A stretch of 11,254 nt of DNA from Actinomycetes bacterium (GCA_021823385.1 JAKAOC010000027.1:1-11254), one strand, 5' to 3'. Positions 1 through 7,245 are shown, counted from the stretch's first letter. Numbers and translations: made by a program. Notes: generated by a model not told the origin, from the letters alone.

Positions 1-285
1 GGCTATGGCAAGCTATCGCACCGTAGTCTACATGACTACATCATCCCGAACCAGGGACCGTGTCGACCCAGCTCAGCGGGGATGTGGGGGGTCAGAGGGG
101 CATTGAATGGGGGGAACTTCGGCTTAGCCGGGCACTTGCGCAGGCACCAGGGCCACTCGCCGGCAATTTCGACCCCCCTGATCCGGGCCTCGACGCAGCG
201 GGTCCCGGTGCGGTCACCCGTAATTGCCTGGTGGCCAAAACTGGCAACGCCGCTTGGCAAGGCGCAGGCTCCGGCCCGCTCGCTT
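1..285. other. Non-coding flank downstream of the TatD gene
   Basis: This stretch lies past the stop codon of the minus-strand TatD gene and runs to the window edge. I see no protein family in any frame, no tRNA-like cloverleaf, and no hairpin followed by a T-tract that would end the minus-strand operon. The only structure is a short hyphenated palindrome at 23-39, listed separately. A 74-codon minus-strand frame (36-260, TTG start) has fairly GC-rich third positions and a weak GGAG upstream, but matches nothing I recognise, so it is not called as a gene. Confidence 0.6.
23..39. repeat. 17-base hyphenated palindrome, possible operator
   Basis: GTAGTC (23-28) and GACTAC (34-39) are perfect inverted arms around TACAT. 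A smaller palindrome, GTAG-T-CTAC, is nested at 23-31. Short AT-containing palindromes like this often serve as operators for small dimeric repressors such as antitoxins. The sequence is more AT-rich than its surroundings. The gene it might control would lie outside the window, so function is inference only. At this length it could also be chance. Confidence 0.35.
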
Positions 286-1074
286 CTAAAACCCGAAGAC
301 CGCGCGGGCGTTGGCGGCGGTCACGGCAGCCAACTCGGCCGGGTCAATACCCCGCCGGGCGGCGATGAACTCGCCCACCAGCGAGACGAAGTGCGGCTTG
401 TTCGGCTTGCCCCTATGGGGCACCGGGGTCAGATAGGGCGAGTCCGTCTCCACCAGCATCCGATCCAAGGGGCACAGCCCGGCCGCCTCGGCGTTTTCGG
501 CGGCGCTCTTGAAGGTGACGATACCGGAGAACGAGACGAGGGAGTCGAACTCCAGGCAGCGCTTCAGCTCGGCGGGGCCGGCCGTGAAGCAGTGGAAGAC
601 GATCCTGGTGCGTGCGTGCTCGCGCAGGATCTCGAAGGTGTCGTCCCACGCCTCGCGGGTATGGATCACCAGTGGCAGGGCCAGGGAGTTGGCCAGCTCG
701 ATCTGGCGCAGAAAGATCTCGCGCTGCGCGTTGCGGTCGGAGTAGTCGTAGTAGAAGTCCAGTCCGCACTCGCCGATCCCTGCCAGCACCCCTGCTGGTG
801 CCTCGACCACCATGCGCGTAAAGGCCTCCCAGCTCCCGGCCAGAGCCTCGTCGGCGTCGTGCGGGTGTATCCCCGCCGTGGCCGCGATAGAGAGTTGCGG
901 AAAGCGTGGACGCAACTCTGCGGCAACCTTGATGGCGCGCTCGGTCGTGGCGGCCGTGGTGCCGATGAGCATCATCCCGGCCAGCCCGTTTTCCAGGCCC
1001 TCGGCGGCGGTTGCCGCCGGATCCTCGTCCTCGTGGGCGTGGCAGTGCGAGTCGAACCAGCGAGCCTCAGGCAC
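286..1074 (-). CDS. TatD-family metal-dependent hydrolase/DNase
   Basis: This 262-residue protein has the usual TatD/YcfH length, a TIM-barrel amidohydrolase family with metal-dependent DNase activity in studied members. The metal-site motifs are in order: DSHCH (His10, His12), GIHPHD near 69-73, GECGLD (Glu102), VIHTRE (His138), FHCFTAG (His161) and ETDSPYL (Asp211). The conserved tail around PNKPHF and ANARAVFGF is present. The frame is open to 1128, but I prefer GTG at 1074-1072: it leaves a normal five-residue lead before the DSH motif and has GAGG six bases upstream. That start overlaps the metG stop by 8 bases (GTGCCTGA), which suggests translational coupling. A TatD gene directly after metG is common in bacteria. 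The exact substrate cannot be told from sequence. Confidence 0.93.
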   Translation of the reverse strand: MPEARWFDSHCHAHEDEDPAATAAEGLENGLAGMMLIGTTAATTERAIKVAAELRPRFPQLSIAATAGIHPHDADEALAGSWEAFTRMVVEAPAGVLAGIGECGLDFYYDYSDRNAQREIFLRQIELANSLALPLVIHTREAWDDTFEILREHARTRIVFHCFTAGPAELKRCLEFDSLVSFSGIVTFKSAAENAEAAGLCPLDRMLVETDSPYLTPVPHRGKPNKPHFVSLVGEFIAARRGIDPAELAAVTAANARAVFGF

Positions 1075-2581
1075 CGGTGGCCTCGAGCCTCGGGAAGAGT
1101 GGCGCCGCCTTGGTGATCGAGGCTCCACCCTTGTACTGCCCCACTCGGAGCGCCTCCGGGTAGTTCCCCCCGACGGAGGACGGTTCGATGCCGATGGCGG
1201 CGAGGATCTTGGGCGAAGCCTCGGTCAGTACCGGCGCGACCAAGACCGCGACCAGCCGCAGGATCTCCAGCGCGTCTCCGAGCGGCTCGGCCGCTTCGGC
1301 GGGATCACCGGCCTTCCAGGGTGCCCGCTCCTCCAGGACCGCATTGGCGAGGCGGACCATGGCCTGCACCTCCTCGAGCGCCTGAGCGGTGGCGAAGCCG
1401 TTCCAGCCCTCCTGGGCCCTGGCGACGTGGGGCTCGATCCGGCCGGCGGCGATTGCCCGCCCGGTGTAAGCCGGGGCGACGCCGCCCAGGCTCTTGGCCA
1501 CCACGTTGGTGACCCGGGAGAGCAGGTTGCCGATGTTGTTGGCCAACTCGACGTTGAAGCGGTGCTCGAGCGCCTCGAGCGAGAAATCCCCGTCGGCGCC
1601 CAGCGCGTGCTCGCGAAGGAGGTAGTAGCGCACCGCATCGGTGCCGTAGGTCCCCACCAGCTCGATGGGGTCGACCCCGTTGCCGCCCGACTTGGCCATC
1701 TTCTCGCCTTTGACCAGGAGCCAGCCGTGCACCAGCAATTTGGAGGGCGGCTCGAGCCCGGCCGCCATCAGCATGGCGGGCCACCAGACGCAGTGGAAGC
1801 GGATGATGTCCTTGCCGATCAGGTGGTGCGAGTGGCGCCAGAAGCGCGAGAAGCGCTCGAAGTCCTCCGCGTAGCCGGTGGCCGTCACGTAGTTGATAAG
1901 CGCGTCGAACCAGACGTAGCAGACGTGGCGCTCATCCCAGGGTAGGGGGATACCCCAGTCGATGGAGGTGCGGGAGATGGAGATGTCCTCCAGTCCGCCC
2001 TTGATGAAGGCATAGGCCTCGTTGCGACGGAAGTCCGGGAAGACCGCATCGGGTTCCCGGTCGTACCATTCGATGAGGGCCTCCTGGAACGCGGAGAGGC
2101 GGAAGAAGTAGTTCTCCTCCTCCATCTCCGTCAGGGGCCGCTTGTGCACCGGGCAGTTGCCGTCCGGCGCGTCGTTTGCGGTGTAGTAGGCCTCGCAGGA
2201 GACGCAGTAGCTACCGCGGTAAATACCCTTGTAGATGTAGCCACGGTCGTAGATCGCCTGCAGGAACTTCTGCACCGCCTGGGTGTGGCGATCCTCGGTG
2301 GTGCGGATGAAGTCGTCGTATTCGATGCCGAGCGCCACCCATGCCGCCTTGAAGCGCTCCGAGTAGGTGTCGGTCCAGGCCTGGACGCTCATGTTGTTGC
2401 GCGCGGCAGAGTCGGACACCTTCTGGCCGTGCTCGTCGGTCCCAGTGAGGAAGCAGACCTCGTCTCCCAGGCCACGGTGCCAGCGGGCGAAGGCATCGGC
2501 GTTGATCATCGAGTAGGCGTGCCCGAGGTGGGGCGCGTCGTTCACGTAATAGATCGGTGTGGAGATGAAGAACTCGGTCAC
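1067..2581 (-). CDS. metG: Methionyl-tRNA synthetase
   Basis: MetRS attaches methionine to its tRNAs (initiator and elongator) in an ATP-dependent cytoplasmic reaction. At 504 residues this is a class I synthetase with the HIGH-type motif HLGH at 18-21 and the signature loop KMAKS at 294-298. The insertion carries one zinc knuckle, C126-x2-C129 and C143-x2-H146, as in the Thermus-type enzyme rather than the two-knuckle E. coli type. The protein ends soon after the anticodon-binding helical domain and lacks the C-terminal tRNA-binding (EMAP/Trbp111-like) extension found in longer homologues. The GTG start has GAGGGA about five bases upstream. It follows rsmI by 67 bases and overlaps the TatD gene by 8, consistent with co-transcription. 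Confidence 0.97.
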   Translation of the reverse strand: MTEFFISTPIYYVNDAPHLGHAYSMINADAFARWHRGLGDEVCFLTGTDEHGQKVSDSAARNNMSVQAWTDTYSERFKAAWVALGIEYDDFIRTTEDRHTQAVQKFLQAIYDRGYIYKGIYRGSYCVSCEAYYTANDAPDGNCPVHKRPLTEMEEENYFFRLSAFQEALIEWYDREPDAVFPDFRRNEAYAFIKGGLEDISISRTSIDWGIPLPWDERHVCYVWFDALINYVTATGYAEDFERFSRFWRHSHHLIGKDIIRFHCVWWPAMLMAAGLEPPSKLLVHGWLLVKGEKMAKSGGNGVDPIELVGTYGTDAVRYYLLREHALGADGDFSLEALEHRFNVELANNIGNLLSRVTNVVAKSLGGVAPAYTGRAIAAGRIEPHVARAQEGWNGFATAQALEEVQAMVRLANAVLEERAPWKAGDPAEAAEPLGDALEILRLVAVLVAPVLTEASPKILAAIGIEPSSVGGNYPEALRVGQYKGGASITKAAPLFPRLEATGA

Positions 2582-2648
2582 GGATTTCCCTCGCTCGGTG
2601 CCTACGTCAAGACTAAATGCGGGTCATGCCGCCTTGGTCTGAAGCGCC

Positions 2649-3488
2649 TCAGCCCAAGCGGGAGTAGATCTCCGAGCGCGGCAGCCCGGTCAGAGCCGCC
2701 AGGCGCTTGGCGCGATCGGAGCGGCTCAGCGAGGCGTCCAGGCATGCCTCCAGAACCATGCCGAGCGCCGCCGTGCGGTCCTCCGCCACCGGCGCGAGAG
2801 ACCCATGTGGAAGCACCAGCACGTATTCGCCGCGGGGATCCTCGACGCGCTCGGCATGGGAGAGTTCGCCAAGCGTCCCGGAGATGCGATCCTCGTGCAC
2901 CTTGGTCAGCTCCCGGCAGATCACCGCCTCGGCATCCTCACCCAGTGCTTCACCGAGCGCGCGCACGACCTTGGCGATGTCATGCGGGGAGACATAGCCG
3001 ACAAGGGCCGCACCCCCCTCGGCGGCGGCCCTCAAGGAGCGCTCGAGCTCGGTCCGCACCGGTCGAAGGAAGCCGGCGAACAGGTAGGGTCCGCCCACCA
3101 CCCCGGAGAGCGCGACCGCGGCGGATTCGGCCGTCGGCCCGGGAATCACCGACACATCCAGACCCTCGGTTGCAAGCAGGTGGACCACCGCGGCGCCTGG
3201 ATCCGAGATGGCCGGCATACCGGCGTCGGTTATGAGAGCGATGGAGAGACCCGATGCGACCTTGGCCGCGATCTCCCCGGCCGAGCGCGAAGCGCGCTCC
3301 TCGCTGTGCCGGCGCACCCCTTTGCCCCGGATCCCCAGGTGGCTTAGCAGGGCCCTGCCCTTCCGTGTGTCCTCGGCGTAGACCTCGTCGACCTCGGAGA
3401 GGATGCGCACAGCGCGGGCGGTGATGTCCTCCAGGTTGCCGATGGGCGTTCCGACCAGGTAGAGGCGGCCTTGGCGTTGCTCAGCCAC
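2649..3488 (-). CDS. rsmI: 16S rRNA (cytidine-1402 2'-O)-methyltransferase
   Basis: RsmI uses S-adenosylmethionine to 2'-O-methylate C1402 of 16S rRNA near the ribosomal P site. The 279-residue protein shows the family signatures: LVGTPIGNLEDIT at 11-23, AEDTR at 38-42, ITDAGMPAISDPG at 86-98 and VIPGPTA at 114-120, plus CRELTKVHED at 191-200. These define the tetrapyrrole-methylase fold. A short helical C-terminal segment (about 240-279, ending RSEIYSRLG) matches the usual tail. Translation starts at GTG 3488-3486, overlapping the upstream gene's stop in the 8-base string GTGGCTGA. This junction has the same form as metG/tatD downstream. Its place before metG is typical of actinobacterial translation clusters. 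Confidence 0.96.
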   Translation of the reverse strand: MAEQRQGRLYLVGTPIGNLEDITARAVRILSEVDEVYAEDTRKGRALLSHLGIRGKGVRRHSEERASRSAGEIAAKVASGLSIALITDAGMPAISDPGAAVVHLLATEGLDVSVIPGPTAESAAVALSGVVGGPYLFAGFLRPVRTELERSLRAAAEGGAALVGYVSPHDIAKVVRALGEALGEDAEAVICRELTKVHEDRISGTLGELSHAERVEDPRGEYVLVLPHGSLAPVAEDRTAALGMVLEACLDASLSRSDRAKRLAALTGLPRSEIYSRLG

Positions 3489-3813
3489 GGAGCTCCAGCT
3501 TGTCGCCGACGTGAATGTCGAAGTTGGCCGAGACGCGCACCGGGATCATGACGATCGCGCCCGAGCGGAAGGCGAGCCCGCCTATCCGGTTCGGAGCGAG
3601 GCTGCGCAGCGAGGTCACGTTCATCTCCTTGTCGCAAACCACGACCAGAACTTTCTCACGGGTCAGGAACGAGTGGAGAAGATGCCTCCCCTCGAGCACG
3701 ACGGACTGCTCGCGAGCGAGCACGGAGGCCCGCTCCCACGGCCAAGCCCTCGCCTTGGGAGCGAACACCACGGCGCTAGAGAGGACGTTTGCGTCCTTGA
3801 GCAGCCAGCTCAC
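3481..3813 (-). CDS. Small DUF192-like protein
   Basis: A 110-residue protein of uncertain function. Its layout resembles the short actinobacterial DUF192 proteins: a WLLKDANVL opening, an EGRHLLHSF stretch at 41-49 where relatives have a charged loop plus HTF, VVVCDKEMNV at 57-66, LAPNRIG at 72-78, and a closing HVGDKLEL at 101-108. The Met/Gly residues common after the HTF position are missing, so it is a diverged member. No signal peptide or membrane segment is visible. The GTG start is well supported by AAGGAG six to seven bases upstream. It sits 39 bases after ychF and overlaps rsmI by 8 bases, so it is probably co-expressed with translation genes. The DUF192 assignment is by eye and moderately sure; that it is a real gene is much surer. 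Confidence 0.72.
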   Translation of the reverse strand: MSWLLKDANVLSSAVVFAPKARAWPWERASVLAREQSVVLEGRHLLHSFLTREKVLVVVCDKEMNVTSLRSLAPNRIGGLAFRSGAIVMIPVRVSANFDIHVGDKLELRG

Positions 3814-3852
3814 GTCGGTTCTCCTTGGCCGAAGCCCTTTGGCGAGACGTGC

Positions 3853-4935
3853 CTACTTGCTCACGTTGAAACGGATCTCCAGCACGTCGCCATCTTTGAC
3901 TTCGTAGTCCTTGCCTTCAAGGCGAATCTTACCAAGCGACTTGGCTGCATTCCAGGATCCGATCTCCAGCAGCTCGTCCCAGTGGATCACCTCGGCGCGG
4001 ATGAAGCCCCGCTGGAGGTCGGAGTGGATCACTCCGGCGCACTCGGGAGCCTTGGCGCCGGCCCGGAAGGTCCAGGCGCGGGACTCCTTGTCGCCGGTGG
4101 TGAAAAACGTGCGCCTGCCCAGGATGTTGTAGGCGGCATGCGCCACGCGCGGCAGGGCGCCCTCGCCGAGGCCCAGGCCCTCCAGCATCTCGGCACGCTC
4201 CTCCACTTCGAGCCGTGCCAACTCGGCCTCCAGCTTCACCGAGACCGCCAGCACCAGGCTCTGCGGACCGAGCGCCTCGGAGACCGCCGCCTCGAGCTCG
4301 GCGGCTTCACCGATCTGGTCCTCGCCGATGTTGACGACGGCAAAGACGGGCTTGTCGGTGAGGAGGAACGCGCTTCGCAGGCTCTCCAAGGTGTCGGCTG
4401 AAAGCCCTGCACGGTAGATGGGGGTTCCCTCCCCCAGCACCCGCGCCGCCTCTTCCAGCACGGCCACGCCGGCCGCCTGGGACTTGTCCGCCCGCGCACT
4501 CCTGCGCCGGCGCTCAAGCTGGGTCTCGCACGTCGCCAGGTCGGCCATTACCAGCTCCAGCTCCAGCACGGACAAGGCGGCGACCGGATCGTCCTCGCCG
4601 GAAACGTTGGGATCCTTGAAAGCCCGCACCACCAGGCAGAGGGCGTCCATCTCCCTCACCCCGGCCAGGAAGCGATTTCCCAGGCCCTCTCCGGTGGAGG
4701 AGCCTGCCACAAGTCCGGCGATGTCGGTCAGCTCGAAGTGCGCGGCCACCACCTTGCGGCTCTGGGAGATGCGGGCCAGGGCATCCAGGCGGGTGTCGGG
4801 CACGATCGCCACCCCGGTGGTCGTTTCGGTGGTGGAGAAGGGGTGCGCGGCCACCGGCACGGCGCCGTTGGTCAGCGCGTTGAAGAGTGAAGACTTGCCC
4901 GAGTTGGCCAGGCCCACCAAACCGATGCGTTCCAA
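3853..4935 (-). CDS. ychF: YchF/OLA1-type ribosome-associated ATPase/GTPase
   Basis: YchF is a conserved Obg-related P-loop NTPase that binds ribosomes and usually prefers ATP. The call gives 360 residues, close to the usual 363. Visible parts are the P-loop GLANSGKS at 8-15, a switch I region HPFSTTETTTG at 31-41, DIAGLV at 71-76 with TGEGLGNRFL at 81-90, the non-canonical G4 NIGED at 202-206, a charged helical domain near 130-200, and the C-terminal TGS-like domain ending GKDYEVKDGDVLEIRFNV. The P-loop and switch I differ from the E. coli form (GLPNVGKS, TIEPN). The frame is open to a TTG at 4983, but that site has no ribosome-binding sequence and adds 16 non-family residues. TTG at 4935-4933 follows AAAGGGAAG by six bases and gives the standard short N-terminus, so I chose it. 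Confidence 0.93.
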   Translation of the reverse strand: MERIGLVGLANSGKSSLFNALTNGAVPVAAHPFSTTETTTGVAIVPDTRLDALARISQSRKVVAAHFELTDIAGLVAGSSTGEGLGNRFLAGVREMDALCLVVRAFKDPNVSGEDDPVAALSVLELELVMADLATCETQLERRRRSARADKSQAAGVAVLEEAARVLGEGTPIYRAGLSADTLESLRSAFLLTDKPVFAVVNIGEDQIGEAAELEAAVSEALGPQSLVLAVSVKLEAELARLEVEERAEMLEGLGLGEGALPRVAHAAYNILGRRTFFTTGDKESRAWTFRAGAKAPECAGVIHSDLQRGFIRAEVIHWDELLEIGSWNAAKSLGKIRLEGKDYEVKDGDVLEIRFNVSK

Positions 4936-4959
4936 ATCCAGCTTCCCTTTGTCGATTGG

Positions 4960-5026
4960 CAGCCCGGCCGCAACCGGGCCCAATCAATAGTAGGGCCTGG
5001 CAGCCCGGGCATCATCTGCCGGGCTG
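4960..5026 (-). promoter_or_regulatory. Alternative hairpin arms upstream of ychF
   Basis: Read on the minus strand, four GC-rich arms follow one another: CAGCCCGG (5026-5019), CCGGGCTG (5008-5001), GGGCCCGG (4981-4974) and CCGGGCTG (4967-4960). Arm 1 can pair perfectly over eight bases with arm 2 or equally with arm 4, and arm 3 pairs over six bases with arm 4. The first hairpin's loop includes the stop codon of the upstream membrane-protein gene. Arm 4 ends 9 bases before the ychF ribosome-binding sequence. There is no T-tract, so this is not a standard intrinsic terminator. It could tune ychF translation or mRNA stability; the regulatory role is inference. Confidence 0.4.
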
Positions 5027-5476
5027 GGTGACCATCAACACTGCCGCGATCACCAGGGCCAGGTCCGAGACCAGGCTGCGCCTGACCAGCGAGGCGGCCG
5101 CCGCCTGCGCCTTCGGAAGGCCCTCCCCGCCCGAGGCCAGCGCCTCGCGGATGCGCGCCTCCAGCGGCCATATGGCCATGGCCACGAAGGCAGCTGCCAG
5201 GACGTAGTCGACGACCACGATGCGCAGCCAGGGATAGCCGGCCAGGCGCGCGCTGCGATGGTTGAGGACCAGCAGCGCCAACCCAAGAAGTCCCGTGACC
5301 CAGACCATGGAGCGCGAGACGGTGCGCTTGGCCGAAAAGAAGTGCTCAGCCTCCTCGCCCGCCGCACCCAGGCGGTTTGCGTAGTAGCCCGAAAGTGCCA
5401 CCGACCCGAAGCCGATCAGCGCAGCGCTCGCGTGCGCCAGGAGCAGGACGACATAGGCGGGCTGGTTTGCGGTCAC
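5012..5476 (-). CDS. Four-helix integral membrane protein (DUF2269-like)
   Basis: This 154-residue protein has four hydrophobic segments, at about 8-30, 58-72, 84-103 and 135-150. A charged loop (about 35-56) lies between helices 1 and 2, and an Ala-rich, charged loop (about 104-134) between helices 3 and 4. The spacing and the closing VLMVTQPG resemble DUF2269-type small membrane proteins, whose function is unknown. The frame extends upstream to 5593, but that part overlaps the cysteine desulfurase and is Pro/Arg-rich shadow sequence. GTG at 5476-5474 has GAGGGGAG four bases upstream and begins 10 bases after the desulfurase stop, so the two are probably co-transcribed. No substrate or partner can be named. 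Confidence 0.82.
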   Translation of the reverse strand: MTANQPAYVVLLLAHASAALIGFGSVALSGYYANRLGAAGEEAEHFFSAKRTVSRSMVWVTGLLGLALLVLNHRSARLAGYPWLRIVVVDYVLAAAFVAMAIWPLEARIREALASGGEGLPKAQAAAASLVRRSLVSDLALVIAAVLMVTQPGR

Positions 5477-5486
5477 GCAGCTCCCC

Positions 5487-6608
5487 TCAAGGTGCCAGGC
5501 GGCGATAGGCCTCCGCCAGGGCCTTGGCGGCCAGCTCGATGTCGGAGAGCGAGGTGGAGGTGGAGTAGGAGAAACGCAGAGAACTCTTGGCAAGCGGGGC
5601 CGGGACGCCCATGGCCAGCACGACGTGGCTCGGCTCCAGCGCGCCGGAGGCGCAGGCCGAGCCGGCCGCCGCGGCTATCCCCGCCTCGTCCAGGAGAAAG
5701 AGCAGCTCCTCGGAGGTGGCTCCCGGCAGGAGAAGATGCGTGATGGAAGGCGAGCGTAGAGTACCGGCACCGCTGACGATCGCCGCGGGGACCAGCTCCG
5801 CGACCAGCGCTTCGAAGCGTTGCTGCAGGCCGCTGAGATAGGCGGTAGAAGCCTCCACGCCGGCTTGGGCCCCCTCCAGCGCCACCGTCATGGCCGCGAT
5901 CGCGGCCAAGTCCTGGGTGCCGGGCCGCAGGTCGCGCTCCTGGCTTCCCCCAAGAATGAGGGGCTTTAGCGCGCCCCGTTCCTTGGCCACCAGGATCCCA
6001 CAACCCTTGGGGCCACCGAACTTGTGAGCGCTGAGAGAGACCAGGTCCGCGGCGCGCCCGAGCGAGGCCAGAGGCTGCACCACCACCGCCTGGACGGCAT
6101 CGGTGTGGAAAAGCGCACCGGGCGCGTGCTTGCGCACCATGCCCGCCAGAATCTCCACAGGATAGGAGACCCCGGTCTCGTTGTTCACAGCCATCAGCGA
6201 GACCAGCGCCAGGGCGGAGGAGCGCTCCTTCAAGAAGGCGCGGAAGCGGTCGCGGTCGATCGAGCCGTCCCCCTCGACCGGCACCAGGTCACCGCCCGCT
6301 GCAAGCACGGGGGCGACGACCGCCTTGTGCTCCACCGCACTGGCGGCCACCAGGCCGGCATGCGCTCTGCCGGTTACGGCCATATTGTCGGATTCGGTGG
6401 CGCCCGAGGTGAAATAGACGGCGGCAGGCTCGCACCCGAGCACAGCCGCGCATCGCTCACGGCACTCGTCGAGCTTGGCCATGGCGGACCGGGCAGCCCG
6501 ATAGGAGCCCTGCGGGTTGGCCGGGTAGGCCTCCGCAACTTGCATGTATTCCGCCTTGGCGGCGGCTGTCATCGGGGTGGTGGCCGCCGAGTCGAGGTAG
6601 ATCGCCAC
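5487..6608 (-). CDS. Cysteine desulfurase (NifS/IscS family)
   Basis: This PLP-dependent class V aminotransferase-fold enzyme (373 residues) should remove sulfur from L-cysteine, forming alanine and an enzyme persulfide used for Fe-S clusters or tRNA thiolation. Family marks are LDSAATTP at 5-12 (usually LDNAATTP), EHKAV at 93-97, NNETG at 142-146, HTDAVQ at 168-173 (Asp170), the PLP lysine in SAHKFGGPKG (Lys196), GGSQERDLRPGT at 220-231, and the catalytic loop GSACASGALEPSHV with Cys319. The usual NPSSVH region reads NPQGSY. No IscU, SufB or MnmA gene is adjacent, so its sulfur acceptor is unclear. The GTG at 6608 lies only one base after GGAGG, whereas an ATC two codons later has ideal seven-base spacing, so the exact start is uncertain. 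Confidence 0.92.
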   Translation of the reverse strand: MAIYLDSAATTPMTAAAKAEYMQVAEAYPANPQGSYRAARSAMAKLDECRERCAAVLGCEPAAVYFTSGATESDNMAVTGRAHAGLVAASAVEHKAVVAPVLAAGGDLVPVEGDGSIDRDRFRAFLKERSSALALVSLMAVNNETGVSYPVEILAGMVRKHAPGALFHTDAVQAVVVQPLASLGRAADLVSLSAHKFGGPKGCGILVAKERGALKPLILGGSQERDLRPGTQDLAAIAAMTVALEGAQAGVEASTAYLSGLQQRFEALVAELVPAAIVSGAGTLRSPSITHLLLPGATSEELLFLLDEAGIAAAAGSACASGALEPSHVVLAMGVPAPLAKSSLRFSYSTSTSLSDIELAAKALAEAYRRLAP

Positions 6609-6677
6609 CCCTCCAGCCTACCGGCACCCCGAAATCCGGTAATGGCGCCAAAGCGTGCCGGATTCGCGGGCCATGGT

Positions 6678-6690
6678 TACAATGCCCCCA
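6678..6690 (+). promoter_or_regulatory. -10 box predicting a leaderless transcript
   Basis: TACAAT (6678-6683) is a near-consensus sigma-70-type -10 box. Transcription normally begins about seven bases beyond the box, which here is the A of the ATG at 6690. A weak -35 candidate (GTGCCG, 6655-6660) sits 17 bases upstream. There is no ribosome-binding sequence between the box and the ATG. Leaderless mRNAs are common in actinobacteria, so this arrangement is plausible, but the start site is inferred. Confidence 0.5.
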
Positions 6691-7157
6691 TGAGCGCTCT
6701 TATCGAGGTGGCGGTGATCGTGAGAAGGCCCCGGAGCCAGGTCTTCGCTCGTCTGGCGCGCCTCGAATCCCATACCGAGTGGATGGGGGACGCCGCCTCG
6801 CTCACCTTTCTCTCCTCCCAGCGCCGGGGCGTGGGGGTGGAGATGCTCGTGGAAACGCGCATCGGGCCGCTCAAGAGCGCCGACCGGATGGTGATCACCG
6901 AGTGGCGCGAGGGCGAGGCGATCGGGATCGCCCACCGCGGCGAGGTTAAGGGCGACGGGACGATGGAGCTCTGCGACTACGGCGCGGGCTGGACGCTGTT
7001 TCGCTGGACCGAGCGGCTCAGCCTTCCCGGCCGCTTCGGCGGCGCGCTCGGCGAGATCGTTGCAGCGCCGGTCCTCAAGCTGGTCTTCAAAGCCGACCTC
7101 GCCCGCTTTGCCAAGCTGTTGGAGTCGGAAGGTGACATAGCTCCCGAGCAGGGATAG
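6690..7157 (+). CDS. SRPBCC-fold (polyketide cyclase/START-like) protein
   Basis: A 155-residue soluble protein with the pattern of the SRPBCC helix-grip superfamily, which binds hydrophobic ligands. It opens with a strand and 'RPRSQVFARLARLESHTEWM' (12-32), the typical helix followed by an aromatic residue. Next come alternating strands with GVGVEMLVETRIGPL (47-61), EWREGEAIGI (71-80) and GWTLFRWTERL (100-110), and a long C-terminal helix (about 115-145). The frame is open far upstream, antisense to the desulfurase gene, but the residues before 6690 are shadow sequence. The ATG at 6690 gives the right N-terminus and coincides with a predicted leaderless start. It diverges from the desulfurase, with 81 bases between them. 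Its ligand and role are unknown. Confidence 0.85.
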   Translation: MSALIEVAVIVRRPRSQVFARLARLESHTEWMGDAASLTFLSSQRRGVGVEMLVETRIGPLKSADRMVITEWREGEAIGIAHRGEVKGDGTMELCDYGAGWTLFRWTERLSLPGRFGGALGEIVAAPVLKLVFKADLARFAKLLESEGDIAPEQG

Positions 7158-7245
7158 CATTGAGGTCCACCCGCATCCCGCGCCTGGACGCGTCACGTCC
7201 GAAAACGACCGGCCGGGCCACCTCCACGGGGAGTACGACGAAGCG

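Noticed and set aside
231..246. Small hairpin GCCA-AAAC-TGGC after the TatD stop
   Set aside because: It has only four paired bases and no T-run on the minus strand; insufficient for a terminator.
36..260. 74-codon minus-strand frame with TTG start in the left flank
   Set aside because: It has GC-rich third positions and a weak GGAG, but no recognisable domain. It could be a real small gene, but the evidence is too thin to call it.
82..1116. 344-codon plus-strand open frame
   Set aside because: It is antisense to the clear TatD gene and rich in Gly, Arg, Gln and His. Long shadow frames are expected in GC-rich DNA.
812..1945. 377-codon plus-strand frame across TatD and metG
   Set aside because: It is antisense to two well-supported genes and matches no protein family.
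2144..3235. 363-codon plus-strand frame across metG and rsmI
   Set aside because: It is antisense, Arg/Pro-rich, and has no domain; a shadow frame.
3511..4401. 296-codon plus-strand frame opposite DUF192 and ychF
   Set aside because: It is antisense to ychF, whose motifs are unambiguous, and shows no family signature.
7186..7200. Inverted repeat GGACG-CGTCA-CGTCC before the MFS gene
   Set aside because: The 5-base arms are too short to stand out in GC-rich DNA, and no promoter elements are placed around them.
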